Part shown: positions 1 through 4,658 of the stretch, one piece after another
How the letters are laid out: each line of letters opens with the position of its first letter
Numbering within the stretch: position 1 is the stretch's first letter
Assembly (NCBI GenBank): GCA_002291955.1
Contig: DBBA01000215.1
Location: 1-6,457 of the forward strand
Reading direction: 5' to 3'
Length of the DNA stretch: 6,457 nucleotides
Source of the DNA: Rhodobacteraceae bacterium UBA996
GTDB taxonomy: Bacteria; Pseudomonadota; Alphaproteobacteria; Rhodobacterales; Rhodobacteraceae
Position numbers and translations under genes: made by a program
Notes under the pieces: generated by a model
What the model was told of the DNA's origin: nothing
The model's input: only the letters and a program-made list of their open reading frames with translations
Databases searched by the model: none

Positions 1-1
1 G

Positions 2-73
2 GGCAGCGCGCGCGAGCAGGGCATCGGCCTCGACCCGATAGAGATCTGTTTCGCCGACGAAGCCCGGGTCGGC
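2..73 (+). pseudogene. Internal fragment of an IS630-type transposase
   Basis: Reading from base 2, the frame gives a peptide that ends in PIEICFADEARVG. This matches the well-known IS630-family transposase segment (typically PIEIWFxDEARxGQK) that carries the first catalytic Asp of the DDE nuclease; here that Asp is the codon at 56-58. A Cys stands where most members have Trp. After the Gly at 71-73 the resemblance stops, because the expected QK..TRxWA does not follow and the DNA becomes acetyl-CoA synthetase in another frame. No start, end or terminal inverted repeat of the element is in the window, so this is a remnant or the inner end of a copy running off the left edge. The call rests on motif recall from about 24 codons and could be checked by a protein search. 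Confidence 0.55.
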
Positions 74-719
74 CACGCTGCCCTTCTTCGGCGTGCAGCC
101 CGCGGTGCTGGATGCCACGACGGGGGTCGAGATCACCACGAGCCCGGCCGAGGGCGTGCTCGTCATCAAGGACAGCTGGCCCGGCCAGATGCGCACCGTC
201 TGGGGCGACCACGAGCGGTTCGTGAAGACGTATTTCTCGGACTACAAGGGCACCTACTTCACCGGCGACGGCTGCCGCCGCGATGCGGACGGCTACTACT
301 GGATCACCGGCCGGGTGGACGACGTGCTGAACGTGTCCGGGCACCGGATGGGCACGGCCGAGATCGAGAGCGCGCTGGTGGCGCATCCGGCGGTGGCCGA
401 GGCGGCCGTCGTGGGGTTCCCGCACGAGATCAAGGGGCAGGGCATCTACTGCTACGTCACGCTGATCACCGGGCAGGCGTATACCGACGCGCTGAAGAAG
501 GAGCTGCGCGACTGGGTCCGCAAGGAGATCGGCCCGATCGCCAGCCCCGACCACATCCAGTGGGCCCCGGGCCTGCCCAAGACCCGGTCGGGCAAGATCA
601 TGCGCCGGATCCTGCGCAAGATCGCCGAGAACGACACGGGCGCGCTCGGCGACATCTCGACCCTGGCCGACCCGGGCGTGGTGGACGACCTTATCGCCAA
701 CAGCCTGGCCAAGGCCTGA
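57..719 (+). CDS. acs: Acetyl-CoA synthetase, 5'-truncated (C-terminal third only)
   Basis: Acs makes acetyl-CoA from acetate, ATP and CoA through acetyl-AMP in the cytosol. Homology begins at about base 57 (TKPGSAT.PFFGVQPAV) and runs to the stop at 717-719. A full enzyme has about 650 residues; only about 220 remain. The only in-frame start is GTG at 93. Numbered from there, the adenylate-forming motifs are YFTGDG (55-60), GRVDDVLNVSGHR (73-85) and PKTRSGK with the catalytic, acetylatable Lys at 168, followed by the usual end STLADPGVV. The AMP-binding P-loop and the WWQTETG region are absent, and the Acs frame has a TAG at 39-41. The fragment therefore cannot catalyse adenylation; it is a remnant, or a real gene cut by a rearrangement or assembly join. 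Confidence 0.85.
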   Translation, partial: TKPGSATLPFFGVQPAVLDATTGVEITTSPAEGVLVIKDSWPGQMRTVWGDHERFVKTYFSDYKGTYFTGDGCRRDADGYYWITGRVDDVLNVSGHRMGTAEIESALVAHPAVAEAAVVGFPHEIKGQGIYCYVTLITGQAYTDALKKELRDWVRKEIGPIASPDHIQWAPGLPKTRSGKIMRRILRKIAENDTGALGDISTLADPGVVDDLIANSLAKA

Positions 720-735
720 GGCGTCGGGACGCGGA

Positions 736-810
736 GGCGGGGGGCTCTGCCCCCCGGCCCGGCCCGTCGGGCCGGGCTCCCCCCGGAGTATTTGGGCAAG
801 GATGAAGCAG
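736..810. repeat. Rhodobacterales-type intergenic element (hairpins plus GAGTATTTGGGCAAG tail)
   Basis: The hairpin pair is followed by CTCCCCCCGGAGTATTTGGG and CAAGGATGAAGCAG (777-810). From memory, this combination of a GC-rich hairpin and a GAGTATTTGG(G/A)-AAGATGAAGCA tail recurs between genes in Rhodobacter, Paracoccus and relatives. Only one copy is in this window, so repetition cannot be shown here. The tail carries an ATG at 802 that opens only a 19-codon frame, which I do not consider a gene. Confidence 0.4.
739..776. terminator. Two adjacent GC hairpins after acs
   Basis: Directly after the acs stop are two perfect inverted repeats. GGGGGGC (739-745) pairs with GCCCCCC (749-755) around TCT. 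CCCGGCCCG (758-766) pairs with CGGGCCGGG (768-776) with a one-base centre, which in RNA would open to a loop of three or more. No U-tract follows, so classic intrinsic termination is uncertain. Ending acs transcription or protecting its 3' end is the likely job. Confidence 0.45.
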
Positions 811-820
811 AGGCCGCGGG

Positions 821-843
821 CCTTGCGGGGACGCCTTGCGGGG
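821..843. repeat. Short direct repeat CCTTGCGGGG x2
   Basis: CCTTGCGGGG occurs at 821-830 and again at 834-843, a 13-base period, in the leader between acs and the DUF2312 gene. No function is evident. The remainder of 844-893 holds no convincing promoter or gene. Confidence 0.5.
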
Positions 844-903
844 CCTGTCTGCGGGCGCTAGGCAGGCGGCCCGAATGCCCCAGCCGAAGTCCCGGAGGAC
901 CCC

Positions 904-1164
904 ATGGCCGACACCGTCTCGCCTGATGCCTATGCCGTTTCCGCCGAGGAACTGCGCCAGTTCATCGAGCGCTACGAGCATCTCGAGGCCGAGAAGAAGG
1001 ACATCGCCGACCAGATGAAGGAGGTGATGGCCGAGGCCAAGGGGCGCGGTTACGACACCAAGGCGATGCGCCGGGTCATCGCGCTGCGCAAGCGCGACAA
1101 GGACGACCTGGCCGAGGAAGAGGCGGTGATCGAGGTGTACAAGGCCGCGCTGGGCATGGCCTGA
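904..1164 (+). CDS. gapR: GapR-like nucleoid-associated protein (DUF2312)
   Basis: This 86-residue protein matches the DUF2312 family, whose studied member is Caulobacter GapR, a small DNA-binding protein that prefers overtwisted, AT-rich DNA ahead of moving polymerases and helps topoisomerases. Diagnostic stretches are LRQFIERYEHLEAEK (about residues 17-31), QMKEVMAEAKGRGYDTKAMR (38-57) and the RKRDKDDLAEEEAVIEVYKAALG tail. The first part would form an antiparallel coiled coil and the basic segment would contact DNA. Length and ends fit the family. The ATG at 904 is preceded by GGAGGA (894-899), five bases upstream spacing. The gene stands alone between the acs remnant and a convergent gene. 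The family call is firm; GapR-equivalent function is inferred. Confidence 0.88.
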   Translation: MADTVSPDAYAVSAEELRQFIERYEHLEAEKKDIADQMKEVMAEAKGRGYDTKAMRRVIALRKRDKDDLAEEEAVIEVYKAALGMA

Positions 1165-1204
1165 GGCCCGGCCCGAGGCCCAGCTTGGGGCCCAGCCCGG
1201 GGCC
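1165..1204. terminator. Possible bidirectional terminator between convergent genes
   Basis: The 42-base gap between the stop of the GapR-like gene and the stop of the opposing gene contains nested inverted repeats: GGCCC at 1165-1169 with GGGCC at 1200-1204, and GGCCC at 1177-1181 with GGGCC at 1188-1192 around a six-base loop. Being symmetric, it could end transcription from both sides. The sequence is so GC-rich that such pairings are easy to find, and no T-tract exists on either side. Confidence 0.3.
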
Positions 1205-1206
1205 GG

Positions 1207-2109
1207 TCAGGGCAGCATCACCCGGACACCCGGCAGGCGGGCGATCCGCGACAGGTCGGCATCATAGGCGCGGCTGACGGCGTCCACATGGGCGTCGGTC
1301 CAGCCGGGCAGCGTCACCTCCTCGTCCAGGGCGCCGGGCAGGGCGTGGCGTTCCAGGTGGTCGGCCATGATCGCGCGCCGGGCCGCGGGCGTGGCCGGGG
1401 GCGGATCGGCCAGCGCCGTGCGCAGCGCCAAGAGGCCGTCGCGGTCGATCAGGTCGGCCAGCGGTTCGAACGCGCTGCGCAGCGGCGTCATCGGGTCGAT
1501 CCCCGCCACGGCACAGACGATCTCGGGCCAGAGAAGCGGCGCATCCTCGTTGCACCAGACGGTCACGGCCGCTTCGGGCACGGTGCGGGTCAAGAGGGCG
1601 AGGGTGGTCGCCCAGGACAGCCGCATGGGATCGGCACCCGACAGGAAGTCGGCCAGGGTCCGGTCGCGGGTCAGGCCGTGCGCGGCGGTGACGAAGGTGG
1701 CCGGGTTGCGGATCGCCAGGGCAAAGGACACGTCGTGGTCGGGAAAGAGGTCGGCCAGCCAGGCCGGCTTGTCAGCGAAGCGGCCGTACAGTTGCCCGCC
1801 CTCGAAGATGTTGTTCGGTCCGCAGATCAGGCTGTCATAGCTCAGGATGACACGCCGGGCTTTGGTGCCTTCGGTCAGTTCGTCCACCAGCATGGCCTGC
1901 GTGTCGGCGCTGGCGCGCTGGCCGCGCAGCTTCAGGAGCACCTCGTGCAGCAGTCCGCGGTAGCGTGCGGGACCGGGGACCGCCACGCCCTGGGCGGCCA
2001 GCGTCTCGCGGTTCTTCAGGAGCGTGCGCAGGAGCCGCTCGCCGTCGGTGGCGTGGGCGCCGATGTGGAAGACGATCTGCAAGGCGTGGGTCCCGGGGCG
2101 GCGTGGCAC
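1207..2109 (-). CDS. Conserved hypothetical protein, sulfotransferase-like layout with degenerate PAPS loop
   Basis: A 300-residue protein starting at GTG 2109; a TTG at 2082 (residue 10) would give MQIVFHIGAH and fits the start of relatives better as I remember them. It has the layout of a sulfotransferase-type P-loop fold: strand 1 and loop IVFHIGAHATDGERLL (12-27), a middle strand RRVILSYDSLI (85-95), and FALAIRNPATFV (129-140) where sulfotransferases have the Arg-x-Pro 3'-phosphate site. The canonical KTGTT-type Lys/Thr of the PAPS loop is replaced by ATDGE, so sulfuryl transfer is doubtful. No signal peptide or membrane segment is visible. It is convergent to the GapR-like gene and divergent from gntR. 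I do not recognise a named gene; similar uncharacterised proteins exist, to my knowledge, in Rhodobacterales. Confidence 0.65.
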   Translation of the reverse strand: MPRRPGTHALQIVFHIGAHATDGERLLRTLLKNRETLAAQGVAVPGPARYRGLLHEVLLKLRGQRASADTQAMLVDELTEGTKARRVILSYDSLICGPNNIFEGGQLYGRFADKPAWLADLFPDHDVSFALAIRNPATFVTAAHGLTRDRTLADFLSGADPMRLSWATTLALLTRTVPEAAVTVWCNEDAPLLWPEIVCAVAGIDPMTPLRSAFEPLADLIDRDGLLALRTALADPPPATPAARRAIMADHLERHALPGALDEEVTLPGWTDAHVDAVSRAYDADLSRIARLPGVRVMLP

Positions 2110-2188
2110 AGCGCGCGATCATAGGGGCTTTTGCGGTCTGCGGAACGGGCGGCGGCGGCGCTGGGCGGACTTGGCCGCAGGGTGTGGC

Positions 2189-2214
2189 GCGGAAGGATCA
2201 GCGGGCGCTTCCGC
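2189..2214. promoter_or_regulatory. Dyad in the divergent intergenic region
   Basis: GCGGAAG (2189-2195) and CTTCCGC (2208-2214) form a perfect 7-bp inverted repeat with a 12-base centre. It lies in the 150-base gap between the divergent minus-strand gene and gntR. It may be a protein-binding dyad or a hairpin in the gntR leader. I could not place a convincing -35/-10 pair for either gene in this gap. Confidence 0.25.
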
Positions 2215-2234
2215 TGGCATCCGATCCCGGCTAA

Positions 2235-2248
2235 CTGGTAGGGACCAG
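2235..2248. promoter_or_regulatory. Probable GntR-type operator upstream of gntR
   Basis: CTGGT-AGGG-ACCAG is a perfect 5-bp palindrome with a 4-base centre. It ends 11 bases before the gntR ATG and touches the purine-rich ribosome-binding stretch GAGGGAG (2248-2254). It matches the site before nanE at 11 of 14 positions and resembles the TGGTCTAGACCA sites bound by NagR/DasR-type HutC-subfamily repressors. The position suggests autoregulation, by blocking transcription near its start. Confidence 0.55.
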
Positions 2249-2259
2249 AGGGAGCGTAC

Positions 2260-3006
2260 ATGACCGACCGCGACGCGATCATTGCGCACGTCGAGGGCGC
2301 GCTGGGGCGCGAGGATGCGACCCAGCCCCTGTATCGCCGGCTGGCGCGGGCGCTGGCCGACGCCGCGGGGCAGGCGGGGCCGGACGGCGCCCTGCCCAGC
2401 GAGCGCGCGCTGGCCGCAGCACTGGGGATCAGCCGGGTGACCGTGCGCCGGGCGCTGGACGATCTGGCGCGCGACGGGCGGGTGACCCGGCGCCAGGGCG
2501 CGCGGACCACGGCCGCGCTGCGGGTGGAAAAGCGGCTGTCGGCGCTGACCGGCTTCTCGGACGAGTTGCGCGGGCGGGGGGCCGTGCCCGGCCAGCGCTG
2601 GCTGGCGCGCCAGATCGTGCTGCCGACCCCGTCCGAGGCGATGGCGCTGCAGATGTCGCCCGCCGACCGGATCGTGCGGCTGATCCGGGTGCGCACCGCC
2701 GATGGCCAGCCCCTGGCGCTGGAACGCGCGGCGGTGCCGCAGGCGATCCTGCCGTCGGGTGATCTGGTGGGCGATTCGCTCTATGCCGCGCTGGCGCGGT
2801 TGGGGGCGTCCCCGGTGCGCGGCGCGCAGCGCATCCGCGCAGGGATCATGAGCCGCGCCGAGGCCGAGGTGCTGGGCAGCGATCCGGGCAGCCCGCTTCT
2901 GATCGTGGAACGCCGCTGTTTCCTGGCCGACGGGCGCCCGGTCGAGTTCACCGAGACCCGCTACAACGGCGAGCGCTACGATTTCCTGACCGAGCTTGGC
3001 GGCTGA
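2260..3006 (+). CDS. GntR-family (HutC/UTRA) transcriptional regulator of amino-sugar use
   Basis: A 248-residue cytosolic repressor of usual length for the HutC subfamily. The N-terminal winged helix (about residues 22-88) has the classic LPSERALAAALGISRVTVRR signature (45-64) followed by LARDGRVTRRQGARTT. The UTRA effector domain covers about 92-246, with SALTGFSDELRGRG, LIRVRTADGQPLALERAAVP and the end motif ETRYNGERYDF. UTRA domains of the NagR/DasR group bind phosphorylated amino sugars, so GlcNAc-6-P, GlcN-6-P or ManNAc-6-P is a sensible inducer guess here. The ATG at 2260 has GAGGGAG six bases upstream. The gene leads the nanE-nanK-transport cluster in the same direction, with one likely operator before itself and one before nanE. 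The family is certain; effector and targets are inferred. Confidence 0.9.
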   Translation: MTDRDAIIAHVEGALGREDATQPLYRRLARALADAAGQAGPDGALPSERALAAALGISRVTVRRALDDLARDGRVTRRQGARTTAALRVEKRLSALTGFSDELRGRGAVPGQRWLARQIVLPTPSEAMALQMSPADRIVRLIRVRTADGQPLALERAAVPQAILPSGDLVGDSLYAALARLGASPVRGAQRIRAGIMSRAEAEVLGSDPGSPLLIVERRCFLADGRPVEFTETRYNGERYDFLTELGG

Positions 3007-3007
3007 C

Positions 3008-3021
3008 CCGGTATAGACCAG
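3008..3021. promoter_or_regulatory. Probable GntR-type operator upstream of nanE
   Basis: CCGGTATAGACCAG contains GGT-ATAG-ACC and starts two bases after the gntR stop. It shares 11 of 14 positions with the site before gntR and is close to the dre-type TGGTCTAGACCA consensus. TATAGA (3012-3017) inside it could also serve as a -10 element, though I see no well-spaced -35. A weak alternative promoter, TTGCCT (3033-3038) with CATGAT (3055-3060) at 16-base spacing, lies just downstream. Either arrangement would give nanE a promoter of its own controlled by the upstream regulator. Confidence 0.6.
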
Positions 3022-3067
3022 CGCAATACCGCTTGCCTGCCGGTCTGCCGGTGCCATGATCGCGGCG

Positions 3068-3093
3068 CAAGGCAGCGGGGCAAGGCAGCGGGG
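3068..3093 (+). repeat. 13-bp tandem repeat carrying the nanE ribosome-binding region
   Basis: CAAGGCAGCGGGG occurs at 3068-3080 and again at 3081-3093, head to tail without a gap. The second copy runs into the G-run (3090-3095) four bases before the nanE ATG at 3100. Each copy holds AAGG and GGGG stretches with partial anti-SD pairing. Copy-number change by slippage would move or duplicate the ribosome-binding region. Confidence 0.6.
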
Positions 3094-3099
3094 GGCGCG

Positions 3100-3786
3100 A
3101 TGCCGGGGATCCTGGCCCAGGTGCGGGGGCGGCTGATCGTGTCGTGCCAGCCGGTCCCGGGCGGCCCGATGGACCGGCCCGAGATCACGGCGGCCTTTGC
3201 GCGCGCCGCGCTGGACGGGGGCGCGGCCGGGCTGCGGATCGAGGGGATCGCCAACCTTGTCGCGGTGCGGGCGGCCACGCGGGCCCCGGTGATCGGGCTG
3301 ATCAAGGTGGACCTGGCCGACAGTCCGGTGCGCATCACCCCCACGGTTGCCGACGTGCAGGCGCTGGCTGCGGCAGGCGCAGACATCATCGCCTTTGATG
3401 CCACCGACCGCCCGCGGCCCGAACCCCTGTCCGGGATCGTCGCGGCGATCCATGCGGCCGGGCGGATCGCCATGGCCGACTGTGCCTCGGCCGATGACGC
3501 GCGGCGTGGCGTGGCGCTGGGCTGCGCGGTGCTGGGGTCCACCATGGCGGGCTACACCGGCGGGCCGGTGCCGGACGGGCCTGACCTTGCGCTGGTCGCG
3601 GACCTGGCGGCGCTGGGGCGCTTCACCGTGGCCGAAGGGCGCTATCAGGTCCCCGCGGATGCGGCCGCGGCGGTTGCCGCAGGGGCGGATGCGGTGGTGG
3701 TCGGGTCCGCGATCACCCGGCCGGAACATGTGACGCAGTGGTTCGTGGCCGCGATGGATGCGGCGCCGCGCAAGGTGACCGCATGA
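3100..3786 (+). CDS. nanE: N-acetylmannosamine-6-phosphate 2-epimerase NanE
   Basis: NanE interconverts ManNAc-6-P and GlcNAc-6-P, feeding ManNAc and sialic-acid carbon into the GlcNAc pathway in the cytosol. The 228 residues follow the E. coli protein (about 229) end to end as a TIM barrel: LIVSCQPVPGGPMDRPEI (12-29), LRIEGIANL (45-53), GLIKVDLADSPVRITP (66-81), GADIIAFDATDRPRP (93-107), ADC (126-128), VAEGRY (177-182) and VGSAITRPEH (201-210). The putative catalytic Lys is 69 and the Glu is 179, corresponding to the Lys/Glu pair described in characterised NanE enzymes. The ATG at 3100 fits the family start. The gene follows gntR after 93 bases with an operator between them, and overlaps nanK by ATGA (3783-3786). 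Nothing appears damaged. Confidence 0.95.
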   Translation: MPGILAQVRGRLIVSCQPVPGGPMDRPEITAAFARAALDGGAAGLRIEGIANLVAVRAATRAPVIGLIKVDLADSPVRITPTVADVQALAAAGADIIAFDATDRPRPEPLSGIVAAIHAAGRIAMADCASADDARRGVALGCAVLGSTMAGYTGGPVPDGPDLALVADLAALGRFTVAEGRYQVPADAAAAVAAGADAVVVGSAITRPEHVTQWFVAAMDAAPRKVTA

Positions 3787-4658
3787 CCGCGGTGCTGGCG
3801 GCCGACATCGGCGGGACCAAGGTGCTGGCGGCGCTGGTGGCGGGGGCCACGGTCTCGGCGCGGCGCGTGGTGGACACCGCACGCGACGCAGGCCCCGACG
3901 CCTGGACGGCCGCACTGGGGCAGGCCGCGCGCGACTGGGCGGGTGGCTGGCGGGGTCTGGGCGTCGCCGTGACGGGGGCCGTGGCGGACGGGCGCTGGCG
4001 CGCGCTGAACCCCGGCACGCTGGACATCCCCGCGGACTATCCGCTGGCCGACCGGGTGCAGGCGCTGACCGGCGCCGTGCCGGTGCTGGCCAACGATGCG
4101 CAGGCCGCGGCCTGGGGCGAGTACCGGTTTGGTGCGGGCGCGGGGCGCGACACGGCGTTCCTGACCGTGTCGACCGGGATCGGCGGGGGGCTGGTCCTGG
4201 GTGGGCGGCTGGTGGGCGGGCACACCGGGGTCGCGGGCAGTTTCGGGCAGATGACCGACGGCGGTCTGCGCGTCGAGGACATGGCCAGCGGTCGCTGGAT
4301 CGCCGCCGAGGCCGCGCGGCGCGGCCACGCCCTGGATGCCCGCGGGGTCATTGCCGCGGCGGCCGATGGGGCGCACTGGGCGGCCGAGGTGATCGGCCAG
4401 TCCGCGGGGCGCGTGGCCGACCTGTGCCGCAATGTCCTGTGGGCCGCCGACCCCGCCGTGATCGTGGTGGGCGGCGGTGTGGGCCTTGCGCCCGGCTACT
4501 TGCCCCGCCTGCGCGATGCGCTGGATGCGCTGGTCCCCGGCGTGGGCGCGCGGATCGTGCCCGCCGCGCTGGGCGCGGACGCGGGCGTGATCGGCATGGC
4601 CGCCCTGGTGACCGACACCGACCCGACAACCGAGAACCGACAGGAGGATCTGCAATGA
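3783..4658 (+). CDS. nanK: ROK-family N-acetylmannosamine kinase NanK, lacking the zinc site
   Basis: The kinase phosphorylates ManNAc with ATP to ManNAc-6-P, the NanE substrate. The start is taken at ATG 3783 because it overlaps the nanE stop (ATGA), has AAGGTGA (3772-3778) before it, and puts ADIGGTK (7-13) at the usual N-terminal place; a start at 3738 would add 15 unrelated residues. The 291 residues show the ROK features DIGGTK (phosphate loop), LANDAQAAAWGE (102-113, catalytic Asp 105), VSTGIGGGLV (129-138) and VIVVGGGVGLAPGYL (226-240). The family's Zn motif ExGH...CxCGxxGCxE is missing: GSFGQ (152-156) replaces ExGH, and the segment after it, MTDGGLRVEDMASG, has no cysteines. Known family members without zinc exist. 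Sugar specificity is inferred from nanE next door. Confidence 0.88.
   Translation: MTAVLAADIGGTKVLAALVAGATVSARRVVDTARDAGPDAWTAALGQAARDWAGGWRGLGVAVTGAVADGRWRALNPGTLDIPADYPLADRVQALTGAVPVLANDAQAAAWGEYRFGAGAGRDTAFLTVSTGIGGGLVLGGRLVGGHTGVAGSFGQMTDGGLRVEDMASGRWIAAEAARRGHALDARGVIAAAADGAHWAAEVIGQSAGRVADLCRNVLWAADPAVIVVGGGVGLAPGYLPRLRDALDALVPGVGARIVPAALGADAGVIGMAALVTDTDPTTENRQEDLQ
4642..4647 (+). promoter_or_regulatory. Strong ribosome-binding site fixing the binding-protein start
   Basis: AGGAGG ends seven bases before ATG 4655. It is the best Shine-Dalgarno in the window and lies inside the end of nanK. It settles the start against a longer in-frame reading from 4424, and suits the high expression needed for a periplasmic binding protein. 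Confidence 0.8.

Noticed and set aside
1..119. Minus-strand reading across bases 1-83 that looks coding-like
   Set aside because: It recalls no known family, while the plus-strand frame contains the specific IS630 motif; the open minus frame is explained by GC content.
802..861. 19-codon frame from the ATG in the intergenic element after acs
   Set aside because: No ribosome-binding site, Arg-rich product, and the ATG is part of the putative repeat tail.
720..903. CRISPR-like or tRNA content in the acs-gapR gap
   Set aside because: Only two copies of a 10-mer and GC hairpins are present; there is no repeat-spacer array or cloverleaf.
1288..2124. Plus-strand open frame of 278 codons opposite the sulfotransferase-like gene
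   Set aside because: Gly/Gln/Arg-rich product with no recognisable motif, whereas the minus-strand protein has ordinary composition and ordered secondary-structure patterns.
3738..3782. N-terminal extension of NanK from 3738
   Set aside because: The extra residues are unrelated to ROK kinases; the start at 3783 overlaps the nanE stop and fits the family.
2119..3915. Long open frame on the minus strand (598 codons) opposite gntR and nanE
   Set aside because: Its product is Arg/Pro/His-rich without domains, and it is antisense to two clearly recognisable genes; high GC leaves such shadow frames open.
4424..4654. N-terminal extension of the binding protein from 4424
   Set aside because: It would lie wholly inside nanK and bury the signal peptide; AGGAGG before ATG 4655 and the ATGA overlap support the shorter start.
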